A stretch of 64,000 nt of DNA from ZC4RG30 sp039932715 (GTDB lineage Bacteria; Pseudomonadota; Gammaproteobacteria; Steroidobacterales; Steroidobacteraceae). Shown in pieces: positions 38,443-46,270 of the stretch; position 1 is the stretch's first letter; each line of letters starts with the position of its first letter. The position numbers and the translations under genes were made by a program. Where the stretch lies: contig JBDTPN010000004.1 of assembly GCA_039932715.1 (NCBI GenBank), positions 105,104 to 169,103 of the forward strand, read 5' to 3'. The notes under the pieces are model-generated. The model was not told the DNA's origin and made no database searches. It saw only the letters and a list, made by a program, of their open reading frames with translations.

Positions 38443-39116
38443 AGATCCTCGTTGCCGATGATGATCCGGACCTGCTCGACCTGGTTGCCTACGCGCTGGG
38501 ACAGGCAGGTTATCTGGTAGTCAAAGCCACCAATGGCACTGCTGCCATCCAGCAATTCGCGGCCGCGGCACCCGACGCTGCCATCCTCGACATCAACATG
38601 CCCGGCGCCAGCGGCTTCGAAGTGTGCTCGGCCATCCGCGGTCGCAGCACCATCCCGGTGATGATGTTGACCGCCCGCGGTGAAGAGCAGGACCTGGTGC
38701 GCGCGCTGGACCTGGGCGCTGACGACTACCTCACCAAGCCATTCAGTCCGCGCACCTTGCTGGCGCGCGTGCGGGCGCTGTTGCGTCGCGCGCAGCTGGA
38801 ACGCAATGCCGGCCCACTGGTGTCCGGTCGCGTCACGCTCGATTCCGAAGCCAATGCCGTGCACATCGGCGCCGGCCAAGCCGTGCCGCTGACCAAACTG
38901 GAATTTCGGCTGATGCAGGCATTGCTGGCGCAGGCGGGGCGGGCGGTGAATTCCGATCGCCTGCTGATACTGGTGTGGGGACATCGCGGCGCCGGTGATC
39001 GCCAGCTCCTCAAACAGCTGGTGCATCGCCTGCGCCAGAAGATCGAGGCCAACCCGGCTGTGCCGCAGTTGCTGCAGACCGCCCCGGTGTCCGGTTACAA
39101 ACTGGTCGTTGAATAA
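38439..39116 (+). CDS. OmpR/PhoB-type response regulator of the sulfate operon
   Basis: 225 aa. The receiver domain has acidic DDD near residues 8-10, the phospho-acceptor Asp in AAILDINMPGASG, and Lys in DDYLTKPFSP. The C-terminal winged helix is of OmpR type (LTKLEFRLMQALLAQAGRAVNSDRLLILVWG). The start is TTG at 38439, overlapping the kinase stop (TTGA). As an OmpR-family protein it should bind direct repeats about 11 bp apart; such repeats occur before cysA, before the porin gene and 10 bases after this gene. Confidence 0.92.
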   Translation: MKILVADDDPDLLDLVAYALGQAGYLVVKATNGTAAIQQFAAAAPDAAILDINMPGASGFEVCSAIRGRSTIPVMMLTARGEEQDLVRALDLGADDYLTKPFSPRTLLARVRALLRRAQLERNAGPLVSGRVTLDSEANAVHIGAGQAVPLTKLEFRLMQALLAQAGRAVNSDRLLILVWGHRGAGDRQLLKQLVHRLRQKIEANPAVPQLLQTAPVSGYKLVVE

Positions 39117-39126
39117 CGAAACGCTG

Positions 39127-39148
39127 TAACCCTGACGTAATCCTGACA
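39127..39148 (+). promoter_or_regulatory. Tandem 11-bp repeat after the response regulator gene
   Basis: TAACCCTGACG (39127-39137) is followed at once by TAATCCTGACA (39138-39148), 9 of 11 bases identical. It shares the TAAYC core and 11-bp spacing with the repeats before cysA and before the porin gene. It lies 10 bases after the regulator stop and 118 bases before the glycosyltransferase start, so it may control that gene. Confidence 0.5.
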
Positions 39149-39265
39149 AGATCGGGAGCGGGGGTCGTTTCGAAAACTTAAATTTCCCGGCACCATCCAG
39201 TCGGTATGGTGCTCATGACCACGGGTCATCAGACAGCCCCACAGCTCACCGACTATTCATACGCC

Positions 39266-40333
39266 ATGAACACGGATGCAACCGCGCCACGCACCCTGTG
39301 CTTACTGCGCCTCTCCGCCATCGGGGATACGTGCCACGTTGTGCCGCTGCTGCTCAGCCTGCAGGCGGCCTGGCCGGAGACGCGCTTCACCTGGGTGATT
39401 GGCAAGACCGAAGCCAAGCTGATGCGGCTGATATCAGGCGTGGAATTCATCGAGTACGACAAGCGCACCGGCCTTGCCGGCCTGCTGATGCTGCGCAAGC
39501 GGCTGCAACACCGCGAGTTCGACGTGCTGCTCGACCTGCAACATTCGCTGCGCGCCAGCGCGGTGAGCCTGTGCATCCGTGCAAACCGACGTATCGGTTT
39601 CGACCGGGCGCGTGCGCGGGAACTGCAATGGTTGTTCACCAACGAAAGGGTGGCGGCACGCCGCGATGAACATGTACTGGACAGCTTCCTGGGATTTGCC
39701 GATGCGCTGGGTGTCAGCGCCCGCGTCCAGGACTGGATCCTGCCCTTGCCCGTCGAGGCCGTGGCCCGTGCGGGCGCGCTGATTCCCCCCAATCAGCGCA
39801 CTCTGGTGATCAGCCCCTGCGCCAGCCATCCACTGCGCAACTGGTCGGCGGAAAAGTACGCACGAGTCGCGGATCACGCCAGCCGTGCTCAGGGGATGCG
39901 CGTGCTGCTGTGCGGCGGCCGGTCGCCCCAGGAACGTGCGATGGCGGATGCCATTCTCGCGCATGCCCGTACCTTTCCTGTTGACCTGGTTGGACAGGAC
40001 ACGTTGCCGGAGCTGCTGGCGGTGCTGGCGCGCGCCACCGTGTTGCTATCACCGGACTCGGGCCCCGTGCACATGGCGACGCTGGTCAACACGCCGGTCA
40101 TCGGTCTCTACGCTGCCACACGGCTGACGCGCAGCGGGCCGTATCGATCACAGCGCTGGTGCGTTGACGCCTATGACCGGGCAGCGCAGCAATTCCTCAA
40201 GCGCAAACCGCAGCAGCTGGAGTGGACGCGCAAGATCGAACTTCCGGGGGTCATGGACCTGATCCGCGTCGATCAGGTCATCGCACAACTCAGGCGTCTG
40301 TTGGTGGCTGTATCGACGGGGCGCGCGGCATGA
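39266..40333 (+). CDS. Glycosyltransferase family 9 (heptosyltransferase-like) protein
   Basis: 355 aa from the ATG at 39266; the frame is open from 39206, but the family start is the PRTLCLLRLSAIGDTCHVVPLL block, where RLSAIGD corresponds to the N-terminal loop of WaaC/WaaF-type enzymes. The sugar-nucleotide region is DLVGQDTLPELLAVLARATVLLSPDSGPVHMATLVNTPVIGLY, including the conserved SPDSGPVHMA. It probably transfers a heptose or related sugar to lipopolysaccharide core. It overlaps the DUF6165 gene by ATGA. Confidence 0.9.
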   Translation: MNTDATAPRTLCLLRLSAIGDTCHVVPLLLSLQAAWPETRFTWVIGKTEAKLMRLISGVEFIEYDKRTGLAGLLMLRKRLQHREFDVLLDLQHSLRASAVSLCIRANRRIGFDRARARELQWLFTNERVAARRDEHVLDSFLGFADALGVSARVQDWILPLPVEAVARAGALIPPNQRTLVISPCASHPLRNWSAEKYARVADHASRAQGMRVLLCGGRSPQERAMADAILAHARTFPVDLVGQDTLPELLAVLARATVLLSPDSGPVHMATLVNTPVIGLYAATRLTRSGPYRSQRWCVDAYDRAAQQFLKRKPQQLEWTRKIELPGVMDLIRVDQVIAQLRRLLVAVSTGRAA

Positions 40334-40821
40334 GCGAAATCAGCGTGCCCATATCAGCGGGCGAACTGCTCGACAAGATCACTATCCTGCGCATCAAGGA
40401 ACGACGCATTGCGGATCCGGCCAAACTGGCCAATGTGCGCTTGGAATTGCGCGCACTGGAGCAGGTATGGCATGCACGGGTGCAGCAACCCGTGCCCGAC
40501 GCCGAGGCGCAATTGACACAGGTCAACGAGACTCTCTGGAACATCGAAGATCACATCCGCGAAGAGGAGCGGCGCAAGGATTTCGGTGCGCGCTTCATCG
40601 AGCTGGCGCGCCAGGTGTATCTGACAAATGATCGTCGCGCGGAACTCAAGCGTGCGATCAACCTGCGACTGGGGTCGGTGCTGGTTGAAGAGAAGTCCTA
40701 TCAGTCATACGCGGATGCGCCGGCTTCAGGCGCGGATGTCAGCGCGCCAGCAACTGGTCGAAAATTCCGCCATCGGCAAACTGCTCCTTCTGCACCTTTT
40801 CCCAGCCGCCGAAATCCTTGA
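40330..40821 (+). CDS. DUF6165 protein
   Basis: 163-aa helical protein starting MSEISVPISAGELLDKITIL, the DUF6165 signature; the family occurs with LPS/glycosyltransferase genes. The frame is open from 40222, but the ATG at 40330 overlaps the GT9 stop by 4 bases and matches the family start. The conserved domain ends near EEKSYQSY (about residue 125). The remaining 40 residues are low-complexity and are encoded opposite the 3' end of the sulfate-binding-protein gene, an 83-bp convergent overlap. Function unknown; co-translation suggests a role with the glycosyltransferase. Confidence 0.85.
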   Translation: MSEISVPISAGELLDKITILRIKERRIADPAKLANVRLELRALEQVWHARVQQPVPDAEAQLTQVNETLWNIEDHIREEERRKDFGARFIELARQVYLTNDRRAELKRAINLRLGSVLVEEKSYQSYADAPASGADVSAPATGRKFRHRQTAPSAPFPSRRNP

Positions 40822-41734
40822 CGGTCAGCATGGTGATGGCAGGAAACTGGCTGGCGTATTTCGCGGCCACCTGCGCATCGCGCGGGCGATAGTAATGCCT
40901 GGCAATGATTTCCTGGCCTTCGGGCGAATACAGGTATTTGAGATATTCCTGCGCTACCGCGCGCGTGCCCTTCCTGAGAACCACCTGGTCGACAACGGCT
41001 ACCGAAGGTTCGGCAAGAATGCTCACGGACGGCACGATGATCTCGAACTTGTCCGGTCCCAGTTCCCTGGTGGCCAGGAACGCCTCGTTCTCCCAGGAGA
41101 TGAAGACGTCGCCGATGTCGCGCTGGGCGAACGTGGTCAGTGCCTGGCGCGCACCGGTGTCGAGCACCGGCGCGTTGTGATACAGCTTGCGCAGGAATTC
41201 CCTGGCAGTCTCATCACTGCCACCGGGCTGCTTGAGTGCCCAGGCCCAGGCCGCCAGGTAATTCCAGCGCGCACCGCCAGAGGTTTTGGGATTGGGAGTA
41301 ATCACGGCAACGCCTTCGCGCACCAGGTCGCCCCAGTCGTGGATGTTCTTGGGGTTGCCATGGCGAACCAGGAACACAATGGTCGAGGTATAGGGCGCAC
41401 TGTTGTCGGGAAGACGTGACTCCCAGTCGGGGGAAAGCAGCTTGCCCTTGGTAACCAGCTGATTGACGTCGCCGGCCAGGGCCAGTGTCACCACGTCGGC
41501 CGCCAGCCCATCGATCACGGAGCGGGCCTGCTTTCCAGAGCCGGCATGCGATTGATCGATGCGCACATTCTGTCCGCTGGTCGACTTCCAGTGCGCCGCA
41601 AAGGCAGTGTTGTAGTCGGCATAAAGTTCACGCGTCGGGTCATAGGACACATTGAGCAGCGTGACGTCATGGGTTTTCTCGGCGCAGCCGGTGCCAACCA
41701 AGGCCATCACCATTAACAGAGCAATCTTCTTCAC
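40739..41734 (-). CDS. sbp: Sulfate ABC transporter substrate-binding protein
   Basis: 331-aa periplasmic binding protein with signal peptide (MKKIALLMVMALVGTGCAEK; GTGC could be an imperfect lipobox). Sulfate-binding family blocks are VTLLNVSYDPTRELYADYN, IDQSHAGSGKQARSVIDGLAADVVTLAL and NPKTSGGARWNYLAAWAWAL. It delivers sulfate, or possibly thiosulfate, to CysTWA, whose genes lie 4 kb away on the other strand. It is translationally coupled to the upstream porin gene by ATGA. Its 3' end overlaps the convergent DUF6165 gene by 83 bp. Confidence 0.95.
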   Translation of the reverse strand: MKKIALLMVMALVGTGCAEKTHDVTLLNVSYDPTRELYADYNTAFAAHWKSTSGQNVRIDQSHAGSGKQARSVIDGLAADVVTLALAGDVNQLVTKGKLLSPDWESRLPDNSAPYTSTIVFLVRHGNPKNIHDWGDLVREGVAVITPNPKTSGGARWNYLAAWAWALKQPGGSDETAREFLRKLYHNAPVLDTGARQALTTFAQRDIGDVFISWENEAFLATRELGPDKFEIIVPSVSILAEPSVAVVDQVVLRKGTRAVAQEYLKYLYSPEGQEIIARHYYRPRDAQVAAKYASQFPAITMLTVKDFGGWEKVQKEQFADGGIFDQLLAR

Positions 41735-43086
41735 AACGATCTCCCGAATGAAGCAGTCACGGCAAAAGAGAGAAACAATGTATTTCCGTAGGGGGTGGCA
41801 TTGGGGGCATCGCGCAATAATCCGCGCTTGAGCAGCCAGTCACCGTTGAATTCCGCCCGCAGGGTTTGTGGCACCAGCCAATACCGGATGCGCGCGTCGA
41901 ACTGGTAGCCGCCAAAGCGGCCCGATGCTCCCGAGGCATCGCGGACACCAGAGGTCGAGAACTGGTCGGTGGCCGAAGCGGCCCAGATTGCGCGCGCCGC
42001 GGCGAAGCCATCCAGACGCGGCGTGACTGCGGATTCCAGGCGCAGTCCCAGTGTCTGCAGGTTGGTGCGACCCAGCAGTGCGTAAATGCTGGACGGCGCC
42101 AGGTCGGCGCGGCGCATGCCGAATAGCGTGTCGAATCTTCCGTAAGACGTACTGCTGTCGTCGCCGGTGGCGTAATCGTATTCCAGCGACAGGCGCGGTT
42201 TGCCATTGAGATCGAATGTGCGGCCGGCATCCACGTGCACGAACCACGCGGAGACATCCTGCAGCGACGCGTTGGCAGCAGCGCTGGAGCGAATGCTGCC
42301 CGTTTGCACAATGCCCTCAGCCTCGTAATCAAACTCCCCGGGCTTGGGATCGCGAATGACTCGCCCGCTGAAGGAACTCAGGTCGCGGTTACGCGTGGGA
42401 CGACCTGGCTCATCTGCTTCCTTCAAACCGACATACTCTGCTTCTGCCGTCAGTCTACCGGGCAATCCGGATTTGGAAGCCAGCAGCCCCCACAGCTGCA
42501 GGTCGAAACTCTCGTGGTCCATCTGTATGTCGTTGTGGCGCAGGGAATCGATGTCGTCGGGCCGGCGCTCCTGCGGCAAAGTGTAGAAGGCGGTAATTGC
42601 GGTCTTGTTGCGCAGCGAGAAGTCCGCACGCACACCGGTGTATCCACTGGTGGTGTTGCGAAAGTCATCGGCGGCCACCAGCCGTCGTGATCCCAGGTTC
42701 ATGGTGAACCGCCCCACCTGCACCTGCGCCGATGTGTCCTTGCCCAGTGCATCAGGGAAATTGCGCACGGCATAGGCCTGCACGAACTCGAAGGCATTGA
42801 CCTCGCCGGTGGACAACAGGTCACCCGCATCAGCGCCGTAGGCGCGGCTGTCATAGAGCTCTGCGCCCAACCGCCAGTTGTCGTGCTTCCACTCCGCAAG
42901 CAGCGTTGAGCGCATGCTGAACAGGTCCTGGTTTTCGTTGAACCCTGGCCGAAATTGCCCGTCGAGGATGTCCTCTCGCATTCGCACGCTGCCCGCGATC
43001 CTGAACGCAGGACCCTCAGCTGCCTCGCCATCCCTGGCAAGGAAACCGAACAGCACCATCAGGCATATGCAGGGGGTGAATCGCAT
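41731..43086 (-). CDS. Alginate-export-family outer-membrane porin linked to sulfate uptake
   Basis: 451 aa with signal peptide (FTPCICLMVLFGFLARDGEAA) and alternating polar/hydrophobic strands typical of a beta-barrel. The N-terminal block RIAGSVRMREDILDGQFRPG and the RFTMNLGSRRLVAADDFRNT region are those of the AlgE-like alginate export domain family. The C-terminus ends LSFAVTASFGRSL with aromatic and hydrophobic residues. The frame is open to 43176, but the ATG at 43086 begins the signal peptide. Its stop overlaps the sulfate-binding gene start (ATGA), so this porin probably lets sulfate or organosulfur anions through the outer membrane rather than exporting alginate. Confidence 0.85.
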   Translation of the reverse strand: MRFTPCICLMVLFGFLARDGEAAEGPAFRIAGSVRMREDILDGQFRPGFNENQDLFSMRSTLLAEWKHDNWRLGAELYDSRAYGADAGDLLSTGEVNAFEFVQAYAVRNFPDALGKDTSAQVQVGRFTMNLGSRRLVAADDFRNTTSGYTGVRADFSLRNKTAITAFYTLPQERRPDDIDSLRHNDIQMDHESFDLQLWGLLASKSGLPGRLTAEAEYVGLKEADEPGRPTRNRDLSSFSGRVIRDPKPGEFDYEAEGIVQTGSIRSSAAANASLQDVSAWFVHVDAGRTFDLNGKPRLSLEYDYATGDDSSTSYGRFDTLFGMRRADLAPSSIYALLGRTNLQTLGLRLESAVTPRLDGFAAARAIWAASATDQFSTSGVRDASGASGRFGGYQFDARIRYWLVPQTLRAEFNGDWLLKRGLLRDAPNATPYGNTLFLSFAVTASFGRSL

Positions 43087-43250
43087 GTGCCCATGATGAC
43101 CGAGCACGGCTATGGCGATGGGCATCCTGCACAACCTCGGACCAGCGTCGGCCACGCTGCGGCTTCGGATCTTCACAAGACATCTCCCAAGTGATCAGTT
43201 CACAGGCTTCCAAGCCTAGGAACCGGTGGTTACCGGGTCAGTCTTACGTC

Positions 43251-43266
43251 GGTTAGCAATTGGTTA
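43251..43266 (-). promoter_or_regulatory. TAACC direct repeat with 11-bp period upstream of the porin-sbp operon
   Basis: On the minus strand TAACC at 43262-43266 and at 43251-43255, 11 bp apart, with another TAACC at 43228-43232 (23 bp further). The spacing and core match the repeat before cysA. The repeats lie 142-180 bp upstream of the porin ATG. Confidence 0.5.
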
Positions 43267-43282
43267 TAAGAGACCGATCAGC

Positions 43283-45049
43283 TTATGTGTTTGTGATCCA
43301 TCCATAGCGCATGTGATCGGGCGCGCCGCCCGCAGCCGCGTAGCGGTGGCGCATCAGGTCCATCTGATCGGTGCCGGCCACTGGCTTGTCCACCTCCATC
43401 AGCCGCCTGAATTCCGGGGTCATTTTCGATGCGTAGTCTTTGGGCACCGGCTTGAACTGCGCAGCCAGATTTCGCGCCGGCTTGATGCCGTAAAGCCTGG
43501 CGGAGTTGAGCCCCAGGATCTTGCGTTTGATCTCCGGCGTCAGCTCCGGATAGCCATAGCGCTTGCGCATGTCCTGCGGAATCTGGAAGCGCCAGAACGC
43601 GTCGATCTGCCACTGCGGCGAGCCCCACCACACCGAGTCCGAACCGAACACCACGCGATCCGGACCCATGAACTTGAGCAGCTGACCCAGCAGGTGCGCC
43701 GCCACCGTCGGGAATGTCACGATGGATGCAGCCCAGGTGGTGCCGATTTCGGCATAGGTGTTGGGCAAGTCGCGGCACAGCACCGCGTATTCCGTGGTCC
43801 AGCTGATATCCGGTACCCCTTCGCGCAGTTTTCCCGAGCGCACTTCCATCAGCGAGTCGTAATTGAAAAACGCCGGCTGGATGCAGGCGTGATAGGTGAT
43901 GAAGTTGAGCTTGGGCCAATCCCTTGCTGCCTTGGGCAGATCCGCCGGATGACCGATTTCCGGGCGCGGCGCCTGCCCATCAACCAGTCCCTTGTGCACA
44001 CAGATGTTGTTCTGGCCAGGCTTGGTGGCCTTGTTCTTCTCATACAAAGACTGGATCAGCTCGAAGGTGGGATAGGCAACCGCCTCATCGTCGTGACGCC
44101 ACTGGCGCATGGGGCTCAACGGATCGTTGTCGACCTTGGCCGAGGTGCCGATGTTGTAGCCTTTCCAGGAATCGGGTTTCAATTCCTCGGCTTGTTGCCG
44201 GATGTAATCGAGATTGCCCTTGCCCACATAAAGCAGGGCGTGCGCCAGCATGCGCTGCGAGCCGCTGACCTTGTTGACGAAATCGCGCGCCGCCGCGGTC
44301 TGCGCCGCGGTGAGGATTTCGCCAGCCTGGGCTTCCTTGATGTTGCGTGGCGCCTTGGCGCCCGGCGGATCCACCACGCCGGCCGGCACATTGCTCAGCA
44401 GGCCCACCGTGACCTGGCTGTCGAGGAATACGTCCTTGATGAACTGCGTGATCAGGAAATTCTCGGGCGAGTTGGGCAGCCCGACCAGCGCGCGATTCCA
44501 CACGCCCCAGGCTTCGCCGTGCTCGTCCTTCACGCCGCGCGGATTGAGTGGATTGGACTTGAAGCTGGTGGCACTCGGTCCCTGCGCCAGCGCGCGCAGT
44601 GGCGCGGCGGCGTCATAGCGACTGCCGCGCACCATGTGCAACTGGTCGTCGAACACGAACAGGTCGCGTGGCGGCCCGGATTCGGCATAGGCCTCGGAGA
44701 ACAGCAACCCCTTGCTGTTGATGTCGAAGAAATCCCCGAAGACTTCATTCATCGCCAGGAACGAGGCGGCCATGCCGCCGGTGCCGCCCAGGAAACTGCG
44801 CCGCGAGACGCCCAGCTTTGCCCTGGCCTCATCCGCCAGTTCGTTGATTCGTGCCTCGACGCGCTTCTGCTTGCCGCTTTGCGGCAAAGGCATGTATTCG
44901 CCGTTGGAAATGATCTGCGTAGGAATGGGGGTGCGCGGGGCATCGAGGCCCGCCTGGGTGTCGGCGCGTGCACAGCGGGCCAGCTCGTCGTCGCTGAGCA
45001 GGGAATCGTCGGGAAGGTGCTGGCCGGCAGTCTCGTCCCACTTCAACAT
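43283..45049 (-). CDS. Amidohydrolase-family protein with internal Tat-like motif
   Basis: 588 aa. The first 80 residues are hydrophilic, followed by a twin-arginine-like segment (VSRRSFLGGTGGMAASFLAM). Whether this is a real Tat signal with a late position or whether translation starts further in is unclear; ATG 45049 has GGGGAAC upstream. The body is an amidohydrolase-2 type TIM barrel related to the ACMSD/decarboxylase group (FITYHACIQPAFFNYDS, VVFGSDSVWWGSPQWQIDAFW, ILGLNSARLYGI). The usual N-terminal HxH motif is not obvious. The substrate is unknown. No operon partner: it lies between the porin and the toxin-antitoxin genes. Confidence 0.85.
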   Translation of the reverse strand: MLKWDETAGQHLPDDSLLSDDELARCARADTQAGLDAPRTPIPTQIISNGEYMPLPQSGKQKRVEARINELADEARAKLGVSRRSFLGGTGGMAASFLAMNEVFGDFFDINSKGLLFSEAYAESGPPRDLFVFDDQLHMVRGSRYDAAAPLRALAQGPSATSFKSNPLNPRGVKDEHGEAWGVWNRALVGLPNSPENFLITQFIKDVFLDSQVTVGLLSNVPAGVVDPPGAKAPRNIKEAQAGEILTAAQTAAARDFVNKVSGSQRMLAHALLYVGKGNLDYIRQQAEELKPDSWKGYNIGTSAKVDNDPLSPMRQWRHDDEAVAYPTFELIQSLYEKNKATKPGQNNICVHKGLVDGQAPRPEIGHPADLPKAARDWPKLNFITYHACIQPAFFNYDSLMEVRSGKLREGVPDISWTTEYAVLCRDLPNTYAEIGTTWAASIVTFPTVAAHLLGQLLKFMGPDRVVFGSDSVWWGSPQWQIDAFWRFQIPQDMRKRYGYPELTPEIKRKILGLNSARLYGIKPARNLAAQFKPVPKDYASKMTPEFRRLMEVDKPVAGTDQMDLMRHRYAAAGGAPDHMRYGWITNT

Positions 45050-45135
45050 GGTGTTCCCCCTGATCTTTGGCGCAGGCTAGCACCGGGCGCCGCGCGGCCT
45101 TCAGAAACTCCACACGCGAATAAATCATGTAATTA

Positions 45136-45151
45136 ACTCCATACATGGAGT
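45136..45151. promoter_or_regulatory. Palindromic operator of the Xre-RES toxin-antitoxin operon
   Basis: ACTCCAT-AC-ATGGAGT, two perfect 7-bp arms, 11 bases before the antitoxin ATG at 45163. Autoregulation by the antitoxin is usual for these operons; the site assignment is inferred from position. Confidence 0.6.
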
Positions 45152-45162
45152 AACATGCGTCC

Positions 45163-45561
45163 ATGACTGCAAAGCCCGTCATTGCCGACCCGCAACTGTC
45201 CAGGGGCCAATACGCCGCCCCCGCCTTGCGGGCCTTCTTCCAGATCGCTGATCGCTGGGGCCTCAACACCGCCCAGCAACGCATACTGCTGGGCAACCCG
45301 CCGGCCTCCACCTATTTCAAGTGGAAAAAGGCGCGCGAAGGCGCCCTGCCACGCGATGCGCTGGAGCGCATCAGTTACCTGCTGGGCATATACAAGGCGT
45401 TGCAAATATTGCTGCCCGATCCACAGCGAGCCGATCTTTGGATCAGCGAACCCAATACGGCACCGCTGTTCGGGGGACATAGCGCACTGCAGCGGATGCT
45501 GGGCGGCAACGTCAGTGATCTCTTTGTAGTGCGACAGTACCTGGATGCCCAGCGGGGATAA
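45163..45561 (+). CDS. Xre/MbcA/ParS-type antitoxin
   Basis: 132 aa. The N-terminal half is an Xre-like helix-turn-helix (GLNTAQQRILLGNPPASTYFKWKK). The C-terminal half is the MbcA/ParS toxin-binding domain (ALERISYLLGIYKALQILLPDP, then the conserved APLFGGHSALQRMLGG). It should neutralise the RES toxin made from the next gene and repress the operon through the palindrome at 45136-45151. It overlaps the toxin gene by 17 bases. Confidence 0.93.
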   Translation: MTAKPVIADPQLSRGQYAAPALRAFFQIADRWGLNTAQQRILLGNPPASTYFKWKKAREGALPRDALERISYLLGIYKALQILLPDPQRADLWISEPNTAPLFGGHSALQRMLGGNVSDLFVVRQYLDAQRG

Positions 45562-46270
45562 AACCAGCGAGGCTGATATTCACGGCATCCCCCAGCGGCG
45601 CATCCGCTGGCAGCCGGCGTGGCGCATTGTGCCCAGCCGCTACCCGGCGGTGGGACCGTGGGACCGCATCGCCGCGCCTGGGGATTTCGAAGCGCTGGCG
45701 GCCGTCGAAGCCCTTACCAACCCCAGGCTGCGCCAGGAAATGGGCCCGCTATTGCTCACGCCGCGCGAGCGCTGGGTGGCGGGGCCAGGCTCCACACCGA
45801 TCATGGCCGCCTTCACGCACCTCAATCCGGAGGGTTCGCGTTTCTCGGATGGCAGCTTCGGTGTGTTCTACGCCAGTCGCGCCGTCGAGACGGCGATTCG
45901 CGAAACCGTTCATCACCGCGAAAACTTCCTGGCACGCACGCATGAACCGGCAATGCAGCTGCAGATGCGCAGCTATCAATGTCGCATCGCCTGCACGCTG
46001 CATGACCTGCGCGGTGCATATCCGACCATGCATGACCCTGACGACTACTCGGCCAGCCAGCGCCTGGCACTGCAGTTGCGCGCCGCCAATGCCAATGGCC
46101 TGGTGTACGACAGCGTTCGTCATGCCGGCGGGCAGTGCGCGGCCGTGTTCTGGCCAGACAAGGTTGGCCCCTGCCGGGTGGCAAAGCACTATGCTTATCA
46201 CTGGGACGGCACGGCGATCCGCGATGTGCTGGAACTCAAATCGCTGTCCCTGGAGCGACCCCAGCCATGA
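45545..46270 (+). CDS. RES-domain toxin
   Basis: 241 aa with the RES fold of the NAD-degrading toxins (MbcT/Res families). Features are WRIVPSRYPAVGPWD near the start, GSFGVFYASRAVETAIRETVHHR in the middle, and NGLVYDSVRHAGGQCAAVFWP with the conserved Ser/Arg near the C-terminus. It is expected to deplete NAD+ when free of the antitoxin. The start overlaps the antitoxin gene by 17 bases and the stop overlaps the DUF2130 gene by ATGA, an unusual third coupled gene. Confidence 0.92.
   Translation: MPSGDKTSEADIHGIPQRRIRWQPAWRIVPSRYPAVGPWDRIAAPGDFEALAAVEALTNPRLRQEMGPLLLTPRERWVAGPGSTPIMAAFTHLNPEGSRFSDGSFGVFYASRAVETAIRETVHHRENFLARTHEPAMQLQMRSYQCRIACTLHDLRGAYPTMHDPDDYSASQRLALQLRAANANGLVYDSVRHAGGQCAAVFWPDKVGPCRVAKHYAYHWDGTAIRDVLELKSLSLERPQP

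Noticed and set aside
39117..39172. CGAAACG ... CGTTTCG inverted repeat after the response regulator gene
   Set aside because: Arms of 7 bp are separated by 42 bases with no U-tract, so a terminator or attenuator is not supported.
43223..43236. CCGGT-GGTT-ACCGG hairpin as a terminator
   Set aside because: Only 5 bp of stem with no T-tract on either strand; it lies before, not after, the porin gene.
43226..45136. 636-codon plus-strand open frame
   Set aside because: Antisense to the amidohydrolase gene, whose protein is clearly recognisable; high GC makes long shadow frames common here.
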